DNA of 63,632 nt from JBGTIS01 sp041745535 (GTDB lineage: Bacteria; Bacteroidota; Bacteroidia; Cytophagales; Cyclobacteriaceae). The notes under the pieces were generated by a model, which worked only from the letters and a program-made list of their open reading frames with translations, had not been told where the DNA came from and did no database searches. The stretch spans positions 1 to 63,632 of the forward strand of contig JBGTIS010000190.1 of the NCBI GenBank assembly GCA_041745535.1, read 5' to 3'. Shown piece by piece: positions 1 through 7,633 of this stretch (the first letter of the stretch is position 1; each line of letters opens with the position of its first letter). Both the position numbers and the translations under genes were made by a program.

Positions 1-2
1 GG

Positions 3-1841
3 AATAGATTTTCCGATGTCGGCGATTTCATTTTCAAACCGCATGTAAAAAACATTGGCCTGTCCTCTTAACTTTTCATGGCTCAGCCGAAAGCCAGCTT
101 CCAGATCATTCACATATTCAGGTTTTACAGCATTTACATCCCGGGCACTTTCCAGATTATAAGAATTAATCTGGGTAGCGCCTAAAACATCGGTACGGGT
201 AGGTTCACGCCCACTTCTACCATAGGAAACATACAGGTTCTGACTATTATTCATCCGGTAAGTAAGGCCGACTTTAGGATTTACAAATGTCCAGTTCCGT
301 ACCGGAATAGTAACTTCCTGGCCTAAATATTCCTCATCGGGAATCAGGTCCAGAGAAACAGTTCTTACCTGCAAATCGCCATATAAGGTAAGCTTTCCTA
401 ATTCATAACTAGCTTTCCCAAACAAACTTAATTCATTTTTTATGGCTTTATCATCGTAATAAGGATTGGCATATTCGGGTACTATCTGCTCAATATCCTG
501 TCGTCTGAACGTATATAAATGGATACCCGCATTGGTATTTAATCTTCCATCGGCTGAGTTAAAATTCAGGTTCGACATAAACCCGTAATGGCGATTGTAT
601 AAAGGATAATTAATTTGGGTAAACCTTTCATAAGTCTGATAGGTAGTGTCGCCACCACTGGTGCTATAGGTGCTGTCAACCGTATTGTACCCATAAGGGA
701 AATCGCCGCCAGCACCACCATAATACAAAGAAGAAACCAGCGAAGTATTGGGAAAAAGTTTTCGGGTATATTGCAACTGCAGCAGTTGCTGACCAAAATT
801 ATCAATATCATTTTCAGAAATATAATTAGTTTTCGGATCGGCCACTAAATTCGGTACTGCTATAGCGGCATAAGCCAGATCGTTTTTGGTTCGTCCCATA
901 AAAGCTGTGATTTTGACCAGGTCTTTCTCTCCAAAATATCCTCCTGAAAGGAAAAATGAATAAGAATCGGTACCGGAATGGTGGCGGTAGCCATTGGATT
1001 TGGTTTGGGTAAATCGGCCATAAAATGCGAGTTTATTTTCCATTAAACCTGTTTTGAATTCCGCGCTGCCGCGATAGGTATCGAACGAGCCGGCTGTAAA
1101 CTGCACTTCGGCACCGGGTTCGCTATTTTCCAGGCTAATTGATTCAAAATTAATTGATCCTGCATAAGAAGCTGTTCCATTGGTGCTGGTGCCTACACCA
1201 CGCTGCACCTGTACCGATTCTATGCTATTGCCAAAGTCAGTAAAGTTAGAAAAGTACACACCCTGGTCGATCATATCGTTCAGTGGAATGCCGTTCAATG
1301 TAATGTTAATCCGCTTTTGTTCCATGCCTCGCAGCCGCATTTGCCCATAATTAGTCATGCCGGTTCCGGATTCGGAATATGCGATGATAGAAGGGGTGAT
1401 TTCTTCCAATACGAACAAAGCATCCTGCCCTATATATACTTCCTCAATATCTTTACGGGAAATGGTTTTTTGCGAAACCGGTACCACCGCATCGGCCCGT
1501 ACACTTTTAATAACAACATCTTCCAGTGAAGCTGGTAATACAGATACGTTCTTAACTACCTTTTCCTCTCCTCTAACATCCAGGGTTTGGGTTTTGTACC
1601 CTGCATAGCTCACTTGCAAGGTGATTCGGTTTTCGCTAAAATTAATCTGATAATTACCTGCCGCATCAGTAGTCATCCCTCGGGTAGTACCTTTGATTAC
1701 CACATTGGCACCTGGCAGCGGTTCTTCGGTTTGTCCGTCGGTAACCTTACCCGACACAGAAAATTGCGCCATTACACTATGGCAGGCAAATGTAAAAGCA
1801 AGCACCATAGCTATAGTCCACAGACCATTCAAAATTCTCAT
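3..1841 (-). CDS. TonB-dependent receptor, probable thiamin uptake, cut by window edge
   Basis: The reading frame is open from an ATG at 1839-1841 to the left edge, giving about 613 residues without the C-terminus. The N-terminus has a signal peptide ending near HSVMAQ, then a carboxypeptidase-like beta-sandwich (KVTDGQTEEPLPGANVVIKG), a plug domain with the LRGMEQKRINITLNGIPLN stretch, and the start of a beta-barrel rich in aromatic strands. Such receptors import scarce ligands across the outer membrane using TonB energy. A TPP riboswitch lies directly upstream on the same strand, so the ligand is most likely thiamin or a thiamin phosphate. That is inferred from context, since receptor sequence alone does not give the substrate. 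The family and the 5' end are secure. Confidence 0.9.
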   Translation of the reverse strand, partial: MRILNGLWTIAMVLAFTFACHSVMAQFSVSGKVTDGQTEEPLPGANVVIKGTTRGMTTDAAGNYQINFSENRITLQVSYAGYKTQTLDVRGEEKVVKNVSVLPASLEDVVIKSVRADAVVPVSQKTISRKDIEEVYIGQDALFVLEEITPSIIAYSESGTGMTNYGQMRLRGMEQKRINITLNGIPLNDMIDQGVYFSNFTDFGNSIESVQVQRGVGTSTNGTASYAGSINFESISLENSEPGAEVQFTAGSFDTYRGSAEFKTGLMENKLAFYGRFTQTKSNGYRHHSGTDSYSFFLSGGYFGEKDLVKITAFMGRTKNDLAYAAIAVPNLVADPKTNYISENDIDNFGQQLLQLQYTRKLFPNTSLVSSLYYGGAGGDFPYGYNTVDSTYSTSGGDTTYQTYERFTQINYPLYNRHYGFMSNLNFNSADGRLNTNAGIHLYTFRRQDIEQIVPEYANPYYDDKAIKNELSLFGKASYELGKLTLYGDLQVRTVSLDLIPDEEYLGQEVTIPVRNWTFVNPKVGLTYRMNNSQNLYVSYGRSGREPTRTDVLGATQINSYNLESARDVNAVKPEYVNDLEAGFRLSHEKLRGQANVFYMRFENEIADIGKSI

Positions 1842-1856
1842 AATTATTTTTGGTTT

Positions 1857-1901
1857 AGTAAACAGAAAGCCAAGGGGATAGCTTTCCAAAATTAATTTAC
1901 T
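1857..1901 (-). promoter_or_regulatory. Nested hairpin, likely riboswitch expression platform
   Basis: Two perfect 6-bp arms are nested: AGTAAA/TTTACT outside (1857-1862 with 1896-1901) and GAAAGC/GCTTTC inside (1865-1870 with 1881-1886). The hairpin begins 7 bases after the 3' end of the TPP aptamer and ends 15 bases before the receptor ATG. It has no long T run, so control of ribosome access seems more likely than termination. The mechanism is inferred. Confidence 0.5.
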
Positions 1902-1904
1902 ATA

Positions 1905-1985
1905 CCGAACTCCCTTCGTCCGCATTACCGGCATCAGGTTCAATGGGTATAATCTCAGCCCGTGTAGCAGGGCACCCCTTATTGT
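1905..1985 (-). ncRNA. TPP riboswitch (THI element)
   Basis: Read on the minus strand the conserved THI blocks appear in order: GGGGTGCC (1971-1978), GGCTGAGA (1953-1960), ACCC then GAACCTGAT (1933-1948), and TAATGCGGACGAAGGGA (about 1911-1927). These are the pyrimidine- and pyrophosphate-sensing helices of the thiamin pyrophosphate aptamer. The core lies 68 bases upstream of the TonB receptor start. High TPP should reduce receptor expression. The kinase and Pnu transporter lie upstream of the element, so they are not obviously under its control. Confidence 0.95.
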
Positions 1986-2023
1986 AGCTAACGCTAACCT
2001 TTCAAAGGTAATAGCGATAGTGG

Positions 2024-2527
2024 TTATATCAAACTATTGATCTTGTTTATTGCTGTGTTTAATCTTTTTTCTCTGTTTCCCCAAATTTCTATATAAGGTT
2101 TATCTTCCAGCTCCCGCACATAAATCTGATACAACGCTTCCCGCTGTGCAGGATGTTCCCGTTGCGGATCGGGGGCCCAGGGAATATCGGGAGCAGTTAG
2201 CAGATATAAGTCTGCTGTTCTTTGCCTGAGTTGTTTCAAAATCCAGGGATGGCACCGGCCGTATTTTACCTCACTCCATACTTTAATTACTTCCAGACTG
2301 GTATCGCAGATAAGCCATTGATTAGCCTGGACAGCGGTTTCGTTTTCTTTTTGCACCTGTCCCTGGGCAATTTTCAGTAAATCCGACTCCTGATAGTCAC
2401 GGTTAAGTTGACTTAAATATTCGCGGGCAAATTCTCTTACCCAAATAGTTTGATAATATTCGCCCAACTGCTGGGCCAGGGTGGTTTTTCCGGTAGATTC
2501 AGGGCCGGTAACGACTATTTTTTTCAC
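2024..2527 (-). CDS. NadR-like P-loop kinase / AAA ATPase
   Basis: This 167-residue protein starts MKKIVVTGPESTGKTTLAQQ, with the Walker A motif at residues 8-15. It matches the C-terminal ribosylnicotinamide kinase domain of NadR in size and motif order (AREYL, then ICDTSLEV, then APDIPW). It has no adenylyltransferase domain. It follows the Pnu transporter with only 3 bases between them. In NadR-PnuC systems the kinase traps imported nicotinamide riboside by phosphorylation. Here the next element downstream is a TPP riboswitch and receptor, so thiamin is an alternative substrate. Fold assignment is strong and substrate is open. Confidence 0.82.
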   Translation of the reverse strand: MKKIVVTGPESTGKTTLAQQLGEYYQTIWVREFAREYLSQLNRDYQESDLLKIAQGQVQKENETAVQANQWLICDTSLEVIKVWSEVKYGRCHPWILKQLRQRTADLYLLTAPDIPWAPDPQREHPAQREALYQIYVRELEDKPYIEIWGNREKRLNTAINKINSLI

Positions 2528-2530
2528 GAA

Positions 2531-3094
2531 TCAGGAAGATAAGGATTTTTTCCAGTTGATATAACCATAGGTGGCTAACCCCAAATACAGAAAATACAAA
2601 GCAGCGAGCAGGTATAAGTTTTTATACACATAAATACCTGAAGCAATGGCATCAACCACAATCCAGAGTAACCAGTTTTCTATTTTCTTTTTTGCCAGCA
2701 AATACTGCCCTACTAAACTATAAGAAGTAGTAAAAGCATCCCAGTAAGCCAGGTCCGCATCGGTATAATTGTCGAAAAAGTATCCAATAAACAACATACC
2801 GATAGCTCCCAGTATTGTCAGAATAATTATTTCAGTTTTTGAAATAGTGCTTACTTTCAGTACAGATTTATTTTTCCCACCATATAACCATTCATACCAC
2901 CCATAAAAACCTAGAATAAAATAAATAACATGCAGCGATAAATCGGCATACAGGCGGGCTTCATAAAAAACGACACTACTCAGCGCTACACCGATAATAC
3001 CGGTAGGCCATCCCCAAACATTTTCGCGTGTATTGAATAAAACCGCGATAAAACCAAAAATTACAGCGAAAAGCTCAAAATAATCAATCTCCAT
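2531..3094 (-). CDS. Pnu-family vitamin transporter (PnuC/PnuT-like)
   Basis: The product is a 187-residue integral membrane protein with about seven hydrophobic segments. It carries the family signature NTRENVWGWPTGIIGV near residues 21-36 and WLLWIVVDAIASGIYVYKN near the C-terminus. Pnu proteins move vitamins by facilitated diffusion and depend on a cytosolic kinase to trap the substrate. PnuC carries nicotinamide riboside and PnuT carries thiamin. The start codon overlaps the stop of the decarboxylase gene (ATGA), and the NadR-like kinase follows at once. The nearby TPP-controlled receptor favours a PnuT role. This is context-based and not proven by residues. Confidence 0.85.
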   Translation of the reverse strand: MEIDYFELFAVIFGFIAVLFNTRENVWGWPTGIIGVALSSVVFYEARLYADLSLHVIYFILGFYGWYEWLYGGKNKSVLKVSTISKTEIIILTILGAIGMLFIGYFFDNYTDADLAYWDAFTTSYSLVGQYLLAKKKIENWLLWIVVDAIASGIYVYKNLYLLAALYFLYLGLATYGYINWKKSLSS

Positions 3095-4530
3095 CAGGCG
3101 GTAGCAGCTATTTCTTCCACATGGTCCAGCAACGCATTCAGTTCGTGAGCTGTAGTAAATGGATTCATTAAGGTAACCCGCAGAAAAACAGTTTCTGATA
3201 GCTGGGTTTGTACAATATAAAAATCACCTTTTTCAAGAATACTTTTTCTGATGCGGGCGTTTAGTTTGTTCAATTCGTTTCCTGTTAGGCCGGGAATTGT
3301 ATATCGGAAGCAAACAATATTGGAAGAAGGAGCCAAGGCTAATTCAAAAGATTTCCTTTCTCTGATAAGGCTGGCAAAGGTTGCTGCCAGGTCGTATTGC
3401 CGGGTTACGTAGTCATCGAAAAGCTGGGGCCCATAGGCCTTTAATAAGCTGTACACTTTCACGCTCATCATTAGTTTGGTACATTCAAGGGTACGTTTGG
3501 CTAGGTTAAACCATTCTTTATCCTCTGTGCTCTCCCACAGATACTGTGCTTTCTGCGCGAAGGTTCCATATGAATGGTTTTCATTTCTGAATAACAAACC
3601 CGTAACCAAAGCAGGCGTTAACAGCATTTTATGAAAATCGATAACCACCGAATCGGCTTCGGAAAGTCCTGCGACCAAATGTTTATACTTTTGCGAAAAC
3701 GCGGCCGCGCCGCCATGGGCGCCATCTACATGAAACCATAAATTATGTTGCTGACAGAACGCCGCAATTTGGGTAAGATCGTCGTACGTGCCGGTAGAGG
3801 TAGAACAGGCACTTCCTACTACTGCTATTACTTTTTTGCCTTCCCGGGTAGCATCTTTCAAATAGTTATTCAATAAATCGGTGCGCATCCGGAATTGGTC
3901 TGTTACCGGAATTTTAATGATACCGGCTGCCCCCCAGCCCATAATACGCACAGCCCGCTCTACGCAGTAATGCGCTTCTTCCGAAACTATAATGGCCAGC
4001 TGGGCTTTATTACCATTTTCCCATACGTCATGAGGCGCTTTGGCGCTTCGGGCAGCCAGCAAAGCGGTTAAATTGGCCATAGTTCCTCCTGAGGTTAATA
4101 ATCCACCAGCTTCTTTACTAAAACCAATGGTATGGTTGAGCATATCAATTACTATTTTTTCCAGTGCGGTAGAAACGCTTCCCATTTCATAAACGGCCAT
4201 ACCATTATTCAGAAAACCGGTAAGTAAACCCGATAAGGCAGCCAGCGGAGCTGGAGGCACTACCTGGTGACCCATATAATGCTTATGATGAATATGGATG
4301 GAACGGGCCAGTACCTGTTCGAAAAATGGTTGAATATTTTTATTGCCTTCGTATTTCTGCTCATTCTGCCAGAAATGAAGCGATTGCTCAGGAGATTGCC
4401 ATTGGGTAACCGGTTGTGAGGGTTCCCCTTTCATATCGGTCAGATAATCGGCTAAGGTGTCTACTAATGTATGACCTATTTTTCTGAACGATTCAGGATC
4501 ATACGCCTCTTCAAGCAATGTTTTATTCAT
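3094..4530 (-). CDS. PLP-dependent group II amino acid decarboxylase
   Basis: The 478-residue protein has the group II decarboxylase layout: substrate-binding loop GHQVVPPAPLAALSG near 85-99, LLTSGGTMANLTAL near 143-156, the PLP-binding aspartate in WFHVDGAHGG and the Schiff-base lysine in VIDFHKMLLTP. Length fits the glutamate, aspartate, tyrosine or diaminobutyrate decarboxylase superfamily. The exact substrate cannot be read from the sequence. It lies 24 bases after the acetyltransferase gene and overlaps the transporter gene, so these are probably one transcript. A beta-alanine or polyamine-type product is possible. Confidence 0.88.
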   Translation of the reverse strand: MNKTLLEEAYDPESFRKIGHTLVDTLADYLTDMKGEPSQPVTQWQSPEQSLHFWQNEQKYEGNKNIQPFFEQVLARSIHIHHKHYMGHQVVPPAPLAALSGLLTGFLNNGMAVYEMGSVSTALEKIVIDMLNHTIGFSKEAGGLLTSGGTMANLTALLAARSAKAPHDVWENGNKAQLAIIVSEEAHYCVERAVRIMGWGAAGIIKIPVTDQFRMRTDLLNNYLKDATREGKKVIAVVGSACSTSTGTYDDLTQIAAFCQQHNLWFHVDGAHGGAAAFSQKYKHLVAGLSEADSVVIDFHKMLLTPALVTGLLFRNENHSYGTFAQKAQYLWESTEDKEWFNLAKRTLECTKLMMSVKVYSLLKAYGPQLFDDYVTRQYDLAATFASLIRERKSFELALAPSSNIVCFRYTIPGLTGNELNKLNARIRKSILEKGDFYIVQTQLSETVFLRVTLMNPFTTAHELNALLDHVEEIAATA

Positions 4531-4554
4531 AATAAAAAATACAAAGAATTAATT

Positions 4555-5037
4555 TCAGGAATGATCTTCCAAATTTAGTTCAAAAAAACGAACAGAATTA
4601 TCCGATTCAGCTATTTGAGGTGTGGTTTCTTTAAATCCATAATGCTGATACATGCGAATAGCTGTTTCCATAGCAGGCAGCGTATCCAACTTTAGTTTAC
4701 GGTAATTTTTTTCATGGGCTATTTTAATAATTTTGTTCAACAGTGCTTTGCCATATCCTTTTCCTCTAACCTGTTTTTTCAGATAAAGCCGTTTGATTTC
4801 TCCTTCTTCTGCACTTACCCCCTTTAACCCAATGCATCCCACCGGTTTATTTTCGTGTTGCAGAAGCACAAGCGCACCCTGAGGGGGACCATAATATTCT
4901 GGCATTTTCTGAAGTTCCTGCTGGAAATTCTGAAAGCAGATATCACCTTCAATTTCGCTGGCATATGCGGTGAATAACTTTTTTGCCCACTCATATTCTG
5001 CCGCTGTATTAGCAATAGTAAAGGTAGTATTTCGCAT
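4555..5037 (-). CDS. GNAT family N-acetyltransferase
   Basis: The protein is about 160 residues from the ATG at 5037 (MRNTTFTIAN). A GTG further upstream at 5070 would extend it by 11 residues but would nearly abut hemW, so I prefer the ATG. The acetyl-CoA-binding motif VRGKGYGKALLNK and the following helix and LKLDTLPAM strand are typical of GNAT enzymes. The YGFKET segment corresponds to motif B. The acceptor is unknown. It is the first gene of the run that continues with the decarboxylase and the Pnu transporter. Confidence 0.85.
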   Translation of the reverse strand: MRNTTFTIANTAAEYEWAKKLFTAYASEIEGDICFQNFQQELQKMPEYYGPPQGALVLLQHENKPVGCIGLKGVSAEEGEIKRLYLKKQVRGKGYGKALLNKIIKIAHEKNYRKLKLDTLPAMETAIRMYQHYGFKETTPQIAESDNSVRFFELNLEDHS

Positions 5038-5075
5038 CTTTGCATTGATTTTGATACAGTAAACATACACATAAA

Positions 5076-6209
5076 TTGGCAGGAGTTTATATCCATATTC
5101 CCTTTTGTAAGCAAAAGTGTAGCTATTGCGATTTTCATTTTACCACCAATCAGGATCGGGTTTGTGAAATGATAAATGGCATTGTAAAGGAATTACAAAT
5201 GCAGAAGGAATATTTAAAAGGTGATTTGGTACAAACTATTTACTTTGGTGGTGGTACACCTTCTATATTGCCTTATGAAGAAATCAAGAGGCTTTTAGAA
5301 ACTGTGTATGAAAATTATCCGGTAACTCCTGATGCTGAAATCACACTGGAAGCCAATCCCGACGACCTGAATCGGGAAAAACTGTTGGCTATGAAAAATG
5401 CCGGAATCAACCGCTTAAGTATCGGTATTCAGTCGTTTCATAACGAAAATCTGAAACTGATGAACCGGGCACATTCCGCTGAGGAAGCTAAAAATTGCCT
5501 CGAACTGGTTAAGGAAACAGGGTTTACCAACCTGAGCCTTGATCTTATTTATGGCATTCCTGCCGAAAACCACACTATTTGGCAAAAAGATCTGGCTGCG
5601 GCACTGGCATTTCACCCTCATCATATTTCGGCTTATTGCTTAACTATTGAAGAAGGTACAGCACTTGCCAACTGGATAAAAAAAGGAAGTTTTCAGGGCG
5701 TTGATGAAGAGTTTGCCGCACAGCAGTTTGAAATTCTAATGGATACATTAGCAAAAAATGAATATGAACAATACGAGATTTCTAACTTCTGTCTTCCTGG
5801 CTATTATTCCCGACACAACAGCAATTACTGGAAAAAAGGCAAATACCTGGGCATAGGCCCCTCTGCCCATTCCTATGACGGCGAAAGCCGACAGTTTAAT
5901 GTAGCGAACAACACCAAGTATTTAAACGCATTGGCCGAACAACGGCCGCAATACCTTTATGAAATGCTGGAACCGCAAGACCAGGTAAATGAGTATATCA
6001 TGACCAGCCTGCGCACCCAATGGGGCTGCGACCTGCAACTATTACAGGCGAATTTCAAACACGATCTGATGGCTGAAAATACTGCTTACATACACAGTTT
6101 ATTGGAATCGGAAAGAGCTATTATTCGCGATAATCATCTGATTCTGACAAACAAAGGAAAGTTGCTGGCCGATGCCATTACCTCAGAGCTCTTTCTGGTC
6201 AAACAGTGA
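5076..6209 (+). CDS. hemW: Radical SAM heme chaperone HemW
   Basis: The 377-residue protein begins MAGVYIHIPFCKQKCSYCDF, the invariant N-terminus of HemW, whose CxxxCxxC motif binds the 4Fe-4S cluster. The first codon is TTG. The strict family start makes this choice firm. YFGGGTPSIL and the IGIQSFHNENLKLMNR segment are the next family blocks, and the C-terminal HemN_C region is present. HemW delivers heme to respiratory proteins and lacks coproporphyrinogen oxidase activity in characterised cases. It is divergent from the acetyltransferase gene with 38 bases between starts, and its 3' end overlaps the NADH dehydrogenase gene by 27 bases on the other strand. Confidence 0.93.
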   Translation: MAGVYIHIPFCKQKCSYCDFHFTTNQDRVCEMINGIVKELQMQKEYLKGDLVQTIYFGGGTPSILPYEEIKRLLETVYENYPVTPDAEITLEANPDDLNREKLLAMKNAGINRLSIGIQSFHNENLKLMNRAHSAEEAKNCLELVKETGFTNLSLDLIYGIPAENHTIWQKDLAAALAFHPHHISAYCLTIEEGTALANWIKKGSFQGVDEEFAAQQFEILMDTLAKNEYEQYEISNFCLPGYYSRHNSNYWKKGKYLGIGPSAHSYDGESRQFNVANNTKYLNALAEQRPQYLYEMLEPQDQVNEYIMTSLRTQWGCDLQLLQANFKHDLMAENTAYIHSLLESERAIIRDNHLILTNKGKLLADAITSELFLVKQ

Positions 6210-7559
6210 AACATCCTGCCGGATTCCCTTTTTCCTCAGGCGTACATTCCGCTGATAATCAAAAGGTCGGATAATAAGCCGGGTGCCACGATCGTAGGTA
6301 AAATAGTTCCACATCCAGTTGCCCAGCACCACCAGCTTTTGCCGGAAACTTACCAGGTACATCAGGTGAATAAACATCCAGGTAAACCAGGCAAAAATAC
6401 CCCCAATGGATATGTTGCCGGGAAGATCGGCCACAGCCCGGTTTCGACCAATGGTGGCCATTGAACCTTTGTCCAGATATTTAAAAGGTTTCAGTTCTTT
6501 GCCAGCAAACATGCGGGTCAGATTTTTACCCAAGTTTTTGCCTTGCTGCATGGCTACTGGTGCCAGTTGCGGGTGGCCTTTCGGGTTGTCTTCTGTTACC
6601 ATAGCAGCCACATCCCCTATCGCGAATATATTATCATAGCCTTTTATCCGATTGTATTCATCAACCAGAAACCGGCTCCGTTCCACGGTGGCCTTATCCA
6701 ATCCTTCAATAATTACACCTTTAACGCCTGCTGCCCAAATCAGGGTTTCGGTTCGTAAAGTTTCGCCATTGGCAAGTGTAACCAGCGAACCATCAAAATC
6801 TTTCACCATAGTATTGAGCTTTACTGTTACTTTAAACCGTTTTTCCAGGTCATGCAAAGCTCTCTGACTGGCTTTTTCCGACATGCCGCTTAACAGTTTG
6901 GGTAAACCTTCTACCAGATAAATGTTCATCAGGTTGAAATTGAGCTCAGGATAATCGGTAGGAAGCACATGTTTTTTCAGTTCGCCCAATGCTCCGGCAA
7001 GTTCAACCCCGGTAGGCCCACCGCCTACAATCACGAAATTCATCAGACTATCAATCTCATCCTGGTTTTCCAGTGTTACAGCCCTTTCCAGGTTCTGTAA
7101 AATATGACTTCGCAGGTTTAAAGCCTGAGGCACTTGTTTTAAGGGAAAACCAATTGCCTCTACTGCTTTATTGCCAAAATAATTGGTTTGCGTGCCGGTA
7201 GCAATTATCAGCTGGTCGTATTTTATGTTGCCAATATTGGTATGAACTATTTTTTCGTCGGGCGAGACTGACTGAACCTGGGCAAGCCTGAAAAAGAAAT
7301 TTTTATAATTGTCGAATACTTTTCGCAATGGGCCCGCGATTGAATCAGGCTCTAAACCGGCCGTAGCTACCTGGTACAATAAAGGCTGAAAAGTATGATA
7401 GTTGTGCCTGTCGAGCATCACTATCTGTACATCTTTGGTTTTCAGGTTCTTTACCATTTGGATGCCTGCGAAGCCACCACCAATAATAACTATTCTTGGT
7501 TTACCAATATCCGGAATATGCGTGTAAAAAGGTGCGTATTTTGCCATGGAGCGTTGCAT
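6183..7559 (-). CDS. ndh: Type II NADH:quinone oxidoreductase (NDH-2)
   Basis: The 458-residue flavoprotein has two dinucleotide folds. The FAD site is IVIIGGGFAGIQMVKNL near residue 24, and the NADH site is FVIVGGGPTGVELAGAL near residue 179. A second FAD motif is NIFAIGDVAA. The C-terminal third has hydrophobic and amphipathic stretches (IFAWFTWMFIHLMYLV), as expected of a monotopic membrane enzyme that passes electrons from NADH to menaquinone without pumping protons. It converges on hemW with a short tail overlap. Confidence 0.9.
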   Translation of the reverse strand: MQRSMAKYAPFYTHIPDIGKPRIVIIGGGFAGIQMVKNLKTKDVQIVMLDRHNYHTFQPLLYQVATAGLEPDSIAGPLRKVFDNYKNFFFRLAQVQSVSPDEKIVHTNIGNIKYDQLIIATGTQTNYFGNKAVEAIGFPLKQVPQALNLRSHILQNLERAVTLENQDEIDSLMNFVIVGGGPTGVELAGALGELKKHVLPTDYPELNFNLMNIYLVEGLPKLLSGMSEKASQRALHDLEKRFKVTVKLNTMVKDFDGSLVTLANGETLRTETLIWAAGVKGVIIEGLDKATVERSRFLVDEYNRIKGYDNIFAIGDVAAMVTEDNPKGHPQLAPVAMQQGKNLGKNLTRMFAGKELKPFKYLDKGSMATIGRNRAVADLPGNISIGGIFAWFTWMFIHLMYLVSFRQKLVVLGNWMWNYFTYDRGTRLIIRPFDYQRNVRLRKKGIRQDVSLFDQKEL

Positions 7560-7633
7560 TTGTTTAAAAATCGCTTACGCCTATTTAACGACACACCGTA
7601 CTAGTTGTTCAGATAAAATGGTTTCATTTTGAT

